From Siphonodentalium dalli (taxonomy: Eukaryota; Mollusca; Scaphopoda; Gadilida; Siphonodentaliidae): a DNA stretch of 64,000 bases. Positions 41,987 through 53,042 of the stretch are shown here, one piece after another. Location of the stretch: assembly GCA_032622095.1 (NCBI GenBank), contig CP136066.1, forward strand, positions 168,960,664-169,024,663. The letters are read 5' to 3'. Within the stretch, counting starts at the first letter, position 1. The number at the start of each line of letters is the position of its first letter. The position numbers and the translations under genes were made by a program. The notes beneath the pieces were generated by a model. That model saw nothing but the letters and a program-made list of their open reading frames with translations, was not told where the DNA came from and ran no database searches.

Positions 41987-42729
41987 TGTAGTCAACTGGG
42001 GGTTCCCATAAGCGGGGAGGGGCTGTGGACACTACTTAGTGGGCGCAGGTTCCCAAGTCTTATTGTTTCCACACTCCCCGGGCCAGTTTAATAGAATAGA
42101 ATAGCGAGGTAATAATGAGTTTATTAATCAATAGCATCTATGTGGTGATATGTTGAGTATCTAAGTTTGATATGTTTGATAAGTTCAAATACAAATATTG
42201 GTTCTATATATATTATCTCAACTTCTAGTACAATAAATGTCCAAATAACCTACTTCCGGGTAAACTGACAGAATACGTCACTTCCGGTACAGAAAGTGGA
42301 CGGAGAAATCTACTTCCGGTAAATATGTATTACCGGACAGTGTAAACAGCCGGAGAATACAACTTCCGGTGTATAAAATGTTCCCCAAGTTCGTGTTAAT
42401 TATAATGTCCCCAAAACTGTTGCCTACGACTGGGTAGTCAGAGCTATTAGTAAGAGATGGTGACCATACTCAAGATAATTCTGACTGAACCAATGTTGCA
42501 AGAAACAGTGGCCTTTTTATACGATTTGAGCGGATCGGGAGATCGTATTGGCCGACCAATCGGAGGTCACCGCTCAAATCGACGAATCAGAACCACTGCC
42601 CCTTTGCACACATTGGATCAGTACAAAGTTGAAGTGGTGACCAGCTCACCATTAATGGGCCTTTAGTGAAAAGACACCTTACAGGTAAGACCTGTTAACA
42701 AGTGGGTGAAATCACCCAACATTACCACA
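41987..42729 (-). repeat. LTR4 (743 bp, diverged)
   Basis: About a dozen substitutions and several indels separate it from LTR1-3, which are nearly identical to one another. One deletion of about 20 bp after ACTTCCGG removes the stretch around TCATATATATGAGAG, and a 6-bp insertion lies near 42,392. As the 5' LTR of the minus-strand array it should match LTR1-3 if all derived from one recent insertion. Confidence 0.8.
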
Positions 42730-42894
42730 CTTCAAACAGTTCTGTCCGATATTCAGGCAACTGAAACACTTTTCGTGTCCTGTGTGTGTGTCCTATTAAT
42801 ATGTAGAATCCTCTTTCTTGAACATTTAACTATTATTATTTGAACTATAATTCTTCGCAACAGTGAGAGACAAAGAAAATACCTCGGAAACACG

Positions 42895-43042
42895 CGCTCT
42901 CGCAGACAATCGCAGACCGGTGCGTTGGGAATTACACACGATGCATTACAAATTAACGGTATACTGTAAAAGATGGGATTACAGTATGCGCTGTATATTT
43001 ATACGGTATAATACTGTATAAAAAACACCAATATTTTACAGT
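42895..43042. mobile_element. Element end with TACAGTAT/ATACTGTA palindromes
   Basis: The right end, read inward, is TACACTGTAAAATATTGG, matching the TACACTG terminus of the 0.9-3.8 kb element. Inside it are GGTATACTGTAA, TTACAGTATGCGCTGTATA and GGTATAATACTGTATAA, an array of one palindromic word. The other end was not found. Confidence 0.45.
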
Positions 43043-43198
43043 GTAGCTTAATTACGGACAGCCATTTTCCTGCCAAAACGCACGTGTTTTCACTGCTTGA
43101 TATTATCGCGCACAACATAGTTGTCTCTCGTGCATGGTACATTGTATATATATATATATCCAATTAGCCGATGAGCCCGACGTTGTCCGGGCTATTTA

Positions 43199-43760
43199 AA
43201 AACCAAATTTCAAGTCGATAGCTCTACCCGTTTCCGAGATCTGGTCTGCGCATGCGCGCAGCTGGCGTCGCACGGGCTCGGCGACCCGATAAAATTCGTA
43301 TCAGGGGCAAGATACATTCACATAGCAAATTTCAAGTCAATAGCTCCACCCGTTTCATAGATCTGGTCTGCGCATGCGCGAAGCTAGCGTCGCACGGGCT
43401 CGGCGACCCTATACAATTCGTGTCCCGGGCAAGATACATTCACATACCAAATTTCAAGTCGATAGCTCCACCCGTTTCCGATATCTCGTCTGCGCATGCA
43501 CGAAGCTGACGTCGCACGGGCTCGGCGACCCGATAAAATTCGTATTCGGGGCACGATACATTCACATACCAAATTTCTAGTCGATAGCTCCGCCCGTTTC
43601 CGAGATCTCGTCTGCGCATGCGCTGCACGGGCGTCGCACGGGATCGCCAATACGACAACGACCACCGCCTGGTCAAACTACACACACGTACCAAGTTTCG
43701 TCCCGATCGGTCGAGAATCGTAAATTTGTATTAATGACAGACAGACAAACAGACAGACAG
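43199..43760. repeat. 121-123 bp GC-rich tandem repeat with (ACAG)n tail
   Basis: Four units start with AAATTTCAAGTCGATAGCTC-like text at about 43,205, 43,328, 43,449 and 43,571. A partial fifth (AAGTTTCGTCCCGATCGG) leads into GACAGACAGACA. Each unit carries TGCGCATGCGC or a one-base variant, at 43,247, 43,369, 43,491 and 43,613. The ORFs on both strands here are by-products of the repeat. Confidence 0.75.
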
Positions 43761-46700
43761 ACAGAGGTCTTCAAAATATATATGAGATTTTACTCGCGAG
43801 TCCCCGAATACACAATCGATCGTGTCAGTTTCAGAAATAAACTGCGTAGACGGGCGGTGTTAATAGTATATTTCAATGCGATGTCGTACTTTCTATATAT
43901 AGCCCGATTCCAGGAATTCGCGTCATCAAGGTTTACGTTTCTGGGAACAGCTTTGTCACCACCCAATTACACGCGAAGGATTTAAGTTTGAGGCGCTATA
44001 ATACTAATACATTGTATTTTTTTTTACAAACACAGCCCATAACAGACGTGGGGTTTCCGAAGTGACTCGCCAGAAGTTTATAGTTCGAAACACGCGACGC
44101 AATTCGGTATGTAGCATGGCCGACCGCGGATTGTCTTATAACTCTTATTTATATCTATAATACTATAATGCGCGAAACTTACACTCACCCATGCGTCAGT
44201 TGATGTATGCGGTGGATGTTTATTGATGCTGTTGGGATTGGGAAAACACACGGGCAGGTTAATGTGCAGACTAGCCGTTAGAAAAAAAGAAATTTGAGGC
44301 CGGCAAGAAAATCTCTGCCAGGCCGGGTACCGGAAACAGAGACGTTTGTTTTTGGCCTTAGCAACCTACCAACAAGGGTCTATGTGAACCCAGAGCCCAG
44401 AGTGGCGAAAAATGTTAAAATAAATTTCAGATAGTTGAAACTAGGAATATTGGATATATCAACAATAAATATGGCAGGAAATGTTAAAATCAGTAGACAA
44501 TTAAATGAGAGTGGTCATTAATGCATTATTTACTCTGAAATAGTTAGTTGTAAATGTAGTGGCACAGGAGTAAAAGTAATATATTAGCTGTTGTCAAGTT
44601 CCCACACAACCCTCTTAGGGTGTGGTTGGCTCAGCTGAAGATGTGCATAAATCCAGGCCTGAAAATAGTGTGCCTGACATTTGCAGAATGAGGTCCCAGA
44701 GGGTGAATTTAGTTATCCTACACCGCACAGCGGGCTAGCATCACCAAATTCACCCGTGGGGGACCCCACTCTGCTTAGGCCAAATCTTCTGGAAAGTATC
44801 TATAGTCTCAAACTAACGTTGCTATTAGTTACTTTTCCCATGATGTTCAGTTTCTAAATCCCCAAGTTTACAGAAGATAACATGCATAAATGAGGTGACT
44901 AATGGGTGAACATCACCAAATTCAACTTGGGAACTTAAATCTGCCTCATCTGATGATCTCATATGTAGTCAAATATCTGACATTTGTATTGAGTCAGTTA
45001 CTACTAAATTGCGTAGAGCCAGAATTATTTATAATTTATCTGTACATATCTTCTATTTTGTATACAATTTCAAAGTAGTATGGAATATGTATATTTTGTA
45101 CATCTGTATGTATTTGACCACCCCTATTTTGTTCGCCAATGGGCGCATATTTAGTCTAGTATAGTCAATATATACCTGTTTTTGTTCTGCTATAGAAAAA
45201 CTTCTTGATTATAACTGGCCTCGGATCAATAATGTCATAAACAGTTGAATCATATGTATCAATCGTCATATACAACAGTAAATTAGAGGACAGTAAGTAT
45301 ACACGAGAATATTCATCATGTTTAGGCTTACATATGCGTAATAGCAGGCACCAAACATTCTATTTTATAAATGGATTTCAGGTCGCACGACAGTGATAAC
45401 CATTTACCATTACGGTCATATTTCCTCAAATAGTGTGAATCTATGACAAATTTGATTCAGTTTGAGGTTGTGCCGAAAATAACGCGAATGCATGTTTCTG
45501 TTAACAGGCCTAAAATTATTGGGGCGGGTGAGTGATTTTTTATTTTACAGTTTTCTTTTAAACGAGTATAATAAGCCGTTATGAAGTCACAATCATCAGT
45601 TCGCCTGGACTAAAATGATAATGCCGCCAAAAAAAAAACAGGTTGCCCCAAAATGTTCTGTAGCTATATAGGGGTCGCTATCACAAAATTATAAACTTTC
45701 AGTATAGTTACAACTAACATCGTCTCTTCGTGTATCTATTTCAATAAATATGTCGTTGGCAAAAAAAATTCAATCAGAATTTGAGAATTGTTTATCGATG
45801 TGGAAAAGGGAGTCATTCGGGTTGAACAGTCGAAATTAGGTCTGTCAGCTTGCCAACTAAATGGCCAGAAACTATTTAAATGCCCTGGTTAGCAATTCTC
45901 GGATACTTATGAGATCATCAGACAATAGTAGCAGTGTGGCTGAGTGCGCATTAAACTGCGTGACCAAAGTTCCAAACTTATAAAAGATCCAACAATGATT
46001 GACTAAACTTTTGTTTAAATGTTTAATGACGAAAAAGGTCACAATCCAGAATGATTATGGGTACTGCGTTTAGATTGGGGCGGTAGGCAAACAAAACACA
46101 GATTTACGTTCTTTGTCTGAATTCTGAGATGTGACCTTTTTGTTGTTTAGCAATTCACAATTTGGACCCTCAAAATGAATTAATCTCATAATGATGGGTT
46201 TATTGACATATGTATGGCAATGTCACTGAGGTGTGATTTCTTACATTTACAGACGACTGTTTTTCATCCGATTATATTCATGCGGAGAATATTCTAACAT
46301 GAAATATAATCGCATAGATGAACTGAGATATTCGATAGATATTCTCCGCCGATTGTCGAATTTAATACAAATCAAATGCACATGTTGATTCAAACACCAT
46401 TTTGAATACTGAATATTCGCAGGACCCTACATGTACATATTAAATAATTCAAATTGTACCATAAGATTGTACTTTCCGTTTTTGATTCGGTAAACTGATG
46501 AGTGCGCAAAAAATAGTACTTCGCAAATCAAGGGGCAGCCTAGTAGGGGCCTAGTTGACTGTATAACCAAAAAGAAGTAACAATGGCTGAAGTTTAATTT
46601 ACTCTCCATCACTCTTCTGTGATACAATAAGTATAATGCTGCACTCATGCCAATATAAAACCATTATAGTGAGTAGCTTTTGGAAGATATGCGTGAAAGC

Positions 46701-46780
46701 CAATTCATGTTTATAACGAGGAGACTGGAATTTTGTACTACATATTTCAGTTCCCCGAAGAGTGCAATCGAGGTAAAGAC
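43761..46780. other. No gene recognised
   Basis: Mostly AT-rich sequence with small imperfect hairpins (for example around 46,025-46,145, arms AAAAAGGTCACA and TGTGACCTTTTT, and 46,269-46,314). No supported exon or RNA gene. The 45,935-45,975 stretch has a tRNA-like A-box but no convincing tRNA. Confidence 0.35.
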
Positions 46781-46785
46781 CCTAT

Positions 46786-47701
46786 GCATTTGTGGAGAGT
46801 GGGCACCCGATCAGTAGACCACGTGTTGTAATTGGAGACCCAATTTTTGAAAATCCAAATGGGTACGCATCTGTGGAAACTGTTCAGATTGTTTTGCACG
46901 ATGCTGTCTGCAAAGAAGATGGGCGACAGTGGGCCATACTTGATTGCGATGGATCCTTCTGTAATATTGCCAACAAACTGATTGAGTCAACGTTCATTTG
47001 TTTTGATTCGTTTATACAACATCTGGCAAATTGCACAGTAACAACGACTATAATCCACAAACAAACGAAATGACACATGGTTCCATTCTAGTATTACCGG
47101 GAATTTAAAAACTTTTTTTGGAATAATGGGATTTAAGTCAGCAAACGCTCTATCCACTTGCCTTAAATGTAGTGACCATCACAAAAGCTGGCCAATTCTT
47201 CAAATTTTGTTCGAAGCCACTAAAGATGATATTCTAATCAATTATTCAAATTATGCTAAGACGAATGGTCAATCTTTGTCTGAAGCAGGACTATAAAATT
47301 ATATTAATCAATCACATAACTCAAATTTACCGTTTATGTGCAATATGACATTTACATTTCTTTTTTGGATTCAAACTATTTCGAGCTGTTGTGCGAAGAG
47401 GCAACCATAAAATATTCAATGCAGCACTGACAAAACTTTCACTTTTATTCTTTTCATCTAACACTCAAATTTACAGACAAATATACTTTAGATATTGTGC
47501 AACGAGACTCGTGTTGCCAAAAGAGATAGAAGTGTGTGCGTATCAAGGTCTGGCACAATCGACACCAGGCCGTTAAAGCAAGGACGAGGGAGGAGATTCG
47601 TTTTGGAGGCCACAAAGGGATGCCTTCCTCCAGGTTTGCAAACAGAAGACCACTGGTTAGAGGCTTGTCGTTCTGTTGACGACCTAGATGAGTTAAGATA
47701 A
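46786..47701 (+). pseudogene. Multi-copy invertebrate family gene fragment, frameshifted
   Basis: Ordered blocks in three frames: RPRVVIGDPIFENPNGYASV, RQWAILDCDGSFCNIA, then from 47,070 LPGNLKTFFGIMGFKSANAL, KCSDHHKSWPILQILFEATK, then from about 47,378 LFRAVVRRGNHKIF, LLFFSSNTQIYRQIYFRYC, then RRFVLEATKGCLPPGL, HWLEACRSVDDLDELR. I recognise the order (IGDPIF, cDG, MGFxS, DHHKxW, LFRAxVRxGN, FVLEAxx) from large, repeated uncharacterised proteins of cnidarians, amphioxus and other invertebrates. They are probably transposon-derived, though I cannot name the family. At least three frame changes and missing segments make this copy non-functional. Confidence 0.5.
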
Positions 47702-47753
47702 TTATGCATATCGCCTTAGGAGTTTACAATGAGCTCTTATGGACCATAATTTA

Positions 47754-47903
47754 CTATACACATTCAGTTGCCTGCTTCCCTCTGTCCCTCCCTCTGCTTG
47801 GGATACGTCCTCGTAGGGCAGAGATGCCACGACCTCTTTTAGCAGCGCCGACACGACCGCGGCCACGACCACGTCCTCTGGTACTGGCAATCCTATTGTG
47901 CAT
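47754..47903 (-). CDS. Short RG-rich ORF
   Basis: ATG at 47,903 opens 49 codons to TAG at 47,754, with STRGRGRGRGRVGAAKRGRG and GRIPSRGRDRGKQ. Arg-Gly-rich tails bind RNA and are methylated in many proteins. No splice or upstream support was found, and on the other strand the same bases give a Pro/Arg-rich string following the family fragment at 46,786-47,701, so either strand or neither may be real. Confidence 0.25.
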   Translation of the reverse strand: MHNRIASTRGRGRGRGRVGAAKRGRGISALRGRIPSRGRDRGKQATECV

Positions 47904-50900
47904 TCATATTGATGCCCGAAGTTGGTCTATTATGTCAGGTTCCCTTAAAATTAACAAATATGTGTTAACATAATTACAAATACATTGCTCGGGCTGTTTA
48001 TGCTTTTCTAAATTGTGCGGCCCTATTGGTCGCCATCCAGATAATTGAAAATTCATAATTGCCAATTATAATGTGAAATGTGGAGAAAATACACAAAGAT
48101 GCGTGCATTTGTGTATATCATTCACAAAAGATGTAAATGGTATATGTGGAAACCATTTTGGATGTCATATCAAAGGATAATTATAGAATAAAATCTACAC
48201 AACAAATGATAAATAAAGTGATAATTGATAAAGTCCACTATTACACCGACATTTAGATAACCACAACTAAACTCCCCGATCACGATGATGACTTATCTTA
48301 AAGGTACTCTTCAATTCTGCCTTATTCATCTTTGCGTGTATCAATACTACTGTAACATATGAGTCGGTCGATCAGTGATGTTTGTACTGTTTACCTGTGT
48401 TTATATCATAGGAAATGTATGTTCAATTCTGTTGCGTTCTTTGTGTCCATCAGTGGAATTCCTTGGCAGTCGGCGTTGACCCAACAGTTTTACGTTTCCT
48501 ATGGGTTCTCGCATCCTATCCACGTCTCCTGTTCAATCATTTCTTGAGCTCACAACACGCCACACTTCATGCAGATTCGGTCACCCGATATGAAATCGTT
48601 CGAAGTTTGCTTTTTGCTACAAAAATGCGCCCTTATGTTGATGGAGACGGGGATTTGGTGTGCCGCTTGTTGATGGAACAGCCACGGACTCCATATTCAT
48701 CCCCCCTTCTGTTGCTGCAATAGGTTCAGTCGACAATACACTGCTAGCCACTCTCGCATTCGGCAATTTACCGGGAACAATGAATAGTTATAGTCAATCT
48801 CTCATGCACGTATTTAGAGTTAAAACACAAAGTATGCATATGTTACGCAAGTGTACATCAACTATTTGGCGTATAACTTGCACTGAGTGTTGTTTTTTTG
48901 TGACCAATAAATTGCAGGCAGGTTACTACAAGTTTCAAGTCCAAAAAGAAAATCTTACATTTGTTTGACCTTTAGCTAGAGGCAATTTGTGAACAACATA
49001 TTGATAAAGCTGACAATTCATTTTTACTAACGTCGATTCCATGCTTTTCCTTCATCTTGTTAGTTGCATAGAAATAGTTTTTCCCTTTGGGGCACTCGAC
49101 TTCAAGATAGATATCTAGCTGTGTTTGTTTGCACATTTCGTTGAACTGAATAAGAGAAAAAAACATACCCAACTTCAATTACTATTTAGATTGTTAATGA
49201 ATGTCGGTCGTTTTATTGACAAATTAGAGAGAACATCGAAAAACATACCGGGAGAAAATCGGACGAACTGGACTCTAATCTGCAGAACATTGATCTATGC
49301 CAGAAAATTGTCCATTGGAGTAAAATACTATGCGATGCTGGATATGACACAGAGTCGGATGTATGTGTCACAGTTTCTGTATAATAAATTGCATATAATA
49401 TTTTCAACTATTTTAGCAACCTATTCGTAATTGTGAGTTCAAGTTAAGGTTGGCCGTTTTTTATGCCATCTTTTGGATGAATTAAGTACAATTTGCCGCC
49501 GAAAATTATTTGAGTTTGCACCGTATTATCTTGAGTATTTTCATAGTTATCACTTATACAACCTGACATGTTTATGTATGGACCACCCCCTCCAACATAT
49601 ATTGTGCAATTTGATAGAGGGACATATGACATGCATTGATATTGTTTAAAAAGTTACAATCGCGTGATCATTGCGAATTATTTCGTGTGTAGGTTTGCAA
49701 ACCAGTTGAATCCATAAGCGGTCAATCGCTGGACGCTGAGATAACATCTATGTGAACAACATATGTTACGATCAGGCGCAAGTTTATGGAGCGTGTGGGC
49801 AAAACGTGGGACTTTCGTGCAGCTCCAATCCAGAAAACCTTTGTAACGCAGATACATATTAGCCAGTTTGCCATTTCAAACCGGTACGGGTGCGGATACG
49901 TATACGAGTAGCTACCCGTATCGGTACACTTTCGTAATCTTAAACTGTTTTACGGATAGAATTCAGAACATCGACTGGTGATGTATGGCGAGTAAACTGC
50001 AACACAATTGATAAATGATATTACAGAGAAATTCGCTTTATTGGTCTACGTTATACTTACCTTTATGGATATGATGGTGCTCCTGTGTATTCAATTGCAC
50101 TCATCAGGTACGAGGCGACAGTGTGAAGGGGCTGGCTGTCTTTCTTTCACTCATTTTGGTAACATTTTCAACAATTCGATTTCACAAATAATTTCATAGA
50201 CCAATAGAGTGTTGACCTAACCATTTCAAATTTTCAGACTGAAAACATAGATTATGCTAGCTCTAATATATATACAAGTCCGTTAGTTAAATTGTCCAAC
50301 AACGATTCGGTGTAAAGTTTAGACCCAGGGTCCAATAATGCCCTGCATGTACTTTCAGTCAAATATAGGACCGAATTTGCACCTTATATTATTTGGGGAA
50401 TATTTTCTCATATTAAGTGAAAATTGGGCTGGAATCTTTAAACAGATCGAAGGATGGGAAAATTTGTCCCAAAAATTGGGATTGTTGTCTGGATCTAAAC
50501 CCGGCGGTAGGTTGAAAAGTTGAACTTGGAAACTAATGGTAGACTATTCACTATCTACGGTTTGAATGAAGAGCGTTTGCTGACACTCGCTGTGACTATG
50601 GTAAGAATGTGCAGATCATAAGGTCTATATATCGACATTTCGTTCCTTTATCGGCCTATATTATCCCCACTACAATGTTTATCATTCTTGATGTTGAAAT
50701 GCGCCATGTTCAAATGGTAAAACTCTATTAAAATTAGATATCAGTCGGTATTACCCAAATCGATTCTGACCCATCCCCAAATTCAATTAAATTCAAATAG
50801 TTTTATTGCCTTCATCAAGAAATGACCAAATGCAATGAATACAACATCGGCGTAGTTATACTCGCATCTATCATGGGCTTAGTCTGCGGATAATCGGTAG

Positions 50901-51016
50901 TTTCGTTACAAGTGTACAAGTGGGACGTGAACACTCGTCAAGGGTGGTCACCTCATCATTTAACGGTAGATCACATGCACACTATCAGTCTGACAGGACA
51001 GTGATAGGTCACAGCG
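47904..51016. other. No gene recognised
   Basis: Several ORFs of 60-100 codons occur (48,415-48,968 plus; 48,972-49,178 minus), but none has a recognisable domain or splice support. No clear inverted-repeat element. Probably intergenic or unrecognised TE sequence. Confidence 0.3.
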
Positions 51017-51456
51017 ATGTCGCATTCGTCGATTAATTTGATGCTTGTCGCTGAATATGCTGATCCAGATGATATTCTTTTTCTTATTGCTGAAGCTTCA
51101 GATCGTCCAAGAGCACGTATAACAGAAAGATTTGATTTGAACCAAGCGACTGATGGGGAATGTGCGAAATATTTTAGATTATTAAAGGACGACATACAGT
51201 GGATGGTCAAAGCTTTGCGCATCCCTGAAAAATTCATACGCACCAACGGTACCGCCGTCTCGGGATTAGATGCGCTGTGCAGAACTCTCCGTAAACCTAC
51301 TTATCCAAATGGTTTGACTGATTTGGTCGACATGTTTGGACGTTGGGAATATGAAATTTCAAGAATTTTCAACGAAACAATTGACCACATATAGAACATC
51401 ACCACTTATTGGAAGAACTGAACCACCCGTGGCTGCAGCAGGAACATTTGGACAGG
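51017..51456 (+). pseudogene. PIF/Harbinger-type transposase, N-terminal exon
   Basis: From ATG 51,017: DGECAKYFRLLKDDIQWMVK, ALRIPEKFIRTNGTAVSGLD, ALCRTLRKPTYPNGLTDLVD, MFGRWEYEISRIFNETIDHI. FRxxKDDI, LxxPxxxxxxNGTxxSGxEALC and YPNRLxDL-x-FGRxxxEIS are the N-terminal signature of Harbinger DDE nucleases. A single-base loss at the TAG (about 51,392) shifts frame, after which HHHLLEELNHPWLQQEHLD continues the family pattern to a donor-like GGACAGG|GTATGT. The DDE catalytic part downstream was not found. Harbinger elements usually also carry a Myb-like gene. Confidence 0.7.
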
Positions 51457-51864
51457 GTATGTTGCGTTTGAGTGTACTTCCTAAACTTGAAGAGCGCATG
51501 ACAGGAACCGACGGTCACATTTAGGCTCTCTATGGAGATCCGGCATATCCATTGAGACCACACCTGTCAGAGGTAGAATGAGTGACGAAGAAATTCAACA
51601 AAGAAATGTCATCAGTCAGGGTTTCAGTTGAATTGAGCTTTGGGAAAGTTATGAAGACTTCGAATTTCTCGACTTTAAGAAAAAATTGAAACTGTATTTA
51701 CAACCTGTCGGGAAGTAGTACATAGTAGGTACAAAATGTACCCTGCTGATAAATTGCCACACTTGCCTATATTGGAGCACAGTCAGCCGGATAGAGAAAC
51801 GTGATTATCGACCATTGGCAAATTACGGGATTGAGAACAGTACGCAGTTGAAGTTTGAAGTTAC

Positions 51865-52077
51865 TTATTTCTTTTGATTATTAATTAAAGTTTTCATTAA
51901 AGCAAGCATCGACTGTTTCTCTTCCTTTTCCAGTTCCACCCGCTGGAGCCGTTCCTTGCGATCCAAGTCTATATGTTCCCTTTCATGTTTGAGGCGTTCT
52001 TCTTGTAAACCCAGCTCTCGGTCCTTAAATTCTCGGTCCTGCTCAGCTTCCTGCATTAGAAATCCAATTGCTGTCAA
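51865..52077 (-). CDS. Coiled-coil C-terminal exon, possible Harbinger Myb-like partner
   Basis: 70 codons of highly charged heptads: DREFKDRELGLQEERLKHER, HIDLDRKERLQRVELEKEEK, MLALMKTLINNQKK, ending in TAA. Myb/SANT-like proteins encoded by Harbinger elements typically end in such an E/R-rich helix. It lies convergent to the transposase exon about 0.4 kb away, the arrangement expected of a two-gene Harbinger element. The Myb domain itself was not located. Confidence 0.45.
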   Translation of the reverse strand: MTAIGFLMQEAEQDREFKDRELGLQEERLKHEREHIDLDRKERLQRVELEKEEKQSMLALMKTLINNQKK

Positions 52078-52359
52078 TCGTTATTTCCTGGCTGGCTCAT
52101 CAGTGTCTGTAATAGAAATAACTATTACATTAAATGATTAACTAAATTAAATGGCATTAAATTGAAAAAAGACCTCATTATTTAAGCAACGCGACACAAC
52201 ATAAAGCACGTCATGCACTCGTTCATGGTGATTATGTGCATGCTAGTTTCCATGTCACTTTCAGATGTGATTGCCTTACGATCATCGTGACTTTTGGAAG
52301 TTGTTCCCTATTCCTTATTCGAAAAACATATCTCTTTCGGCCAAGTTGACCACATGGCT

Positions 52360-52520
52360 GGGTGGCCCGCGCACAAACACCCCACCCTATATAAATATCC
52401 CCACCCTGATACCCACCTACGGTATTTTTCACATAATCGGGTGTGACCACTAGAGATGAGGATCAGGGGTGAGGTGTTTCTTGTGGGTATTTGGGGCGGG
52501 CCACCCACCCAGGCATGGGG
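52360..52520. repeat. Imperfect inverted repeat, CCCACCC/GGGTGGG rich
   Basis: GGGTGGCCCGCGCACAAACA at about 52,360 and GTTTGTGxxxxGGGCCACCC-like complement near 52,490-52,510 form an imperfect hairpin. It explains the unusual Pro/Gly content of ORFs over this interval. Confidence 0.4.
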
Positions 52521-52860
52521 TGAAATTGGCTTAAAGGGATATTTTTCGAATATTAAATATGGAATTAAGTTCCAGGAGTCAATATCGTGAATCACGACTC
52601 TGTAAATGTAGTGGCCCGTGAACACCCACACGTAAGTAAATTCCATTTGATTAGTGTAGGTCACCGGACCGAGATGGAAACTAACGATCCCGAAAAGGAT
52701 ATACGCATTTGTCCAGATATGCGGATTCGGGCCGGGCACTACTAATTTGCCTCGAACAATTTCAATGGATTCGAACAAATTTCGTTAATGTTGAACGACT
52801 TTGATGGGCGATGTTATTTATCGGCTGAGCCACTGCAATGTATTGATTATGATAATAATG

Positions 52861-52995
52861 TACACTGAGAAACAGATATGGTCAATATGACCAATTTAGG
52901 GTTAGTCACAAACATTTGGAGTAAGTATGACTAACCCAGGCATTTCGGCGAGGCACTGTGACTAACCCTGGCCTTAAGCATAGTGACTAAGAGGA
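52861..52995. mobile_element. Element end with GGTTAGTCAC palindromes
   Basis: Starts TACACTGAGAAACAG at 52,861 and is followed by TGGTCAATATGACCA, GGGTTAGTCAC, ATGACTAACCC, TGTGACTAACCC and AGTGACTAAG, an array of one dyad word in both orientations. Same design as the ends at 895, 16,886 and 43,042. The right terminus was not found. Confidence 0.45.
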
Positions 52996-53042
52996 AACAT
53001 TGTTTTGACGGTTTTAAGAATTTAAATTAATTAATTTATAAT

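Larger units (their letters stand above)
30693..42729 (-). mobile_element. Tandem array of a gag-protease-only LTR retrotransposon (4 LTRs, 3 internal regions)
   Basis: Unit length is 3,764-3,765 bp. Order is LTR1 30,693-31,452; internal 1 to 34,456; LTR2 34,457-35,216; internal 2 to 38,221; LTR3 38,222-38,981; internal 3 to 41,986; LTR4 41,987-42,729. Read on the minus strand, each LTR begins TGTGGTAATG and ends GTTGACTACA. A primer site matching the 3' end of tRNA-His and a GGAGGGAGGAG polypurine tract sit in the correct places. Internal regions encode gag and a retropepsin only; no reverse transcriptase, RNase H or integrase is visible in about 3.0 kb. Units 2 and 3 differ at about one base; unit 1 differs at about three. 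The outer flanks (ACTAC and CTTCA) do not match as a target duplication. Gypsy/Metaviridae relationship is inferred from gag and protease style. Confidence 0.85.

Noticed and set aside
43252..43723. Ala/Arg-rich ORFs on both strands
   Set aside because: By-products of the 121-123 bp tandem repeat; no termini or splice support.
45935..45995. tRNA-like sequence GTGTGGCTGAGTGCG
   Set aside because: A-box resembles tRNA-Leu/Ser, but no acceptable anticodon stem or B-box follows; at most a SINE relic.
52308..52778. 156-codon minus ORF
   Set aside because: Spans an inverted repeat, has no recognisable domain and crosses likely non-coding sequence; length alone is not enough.
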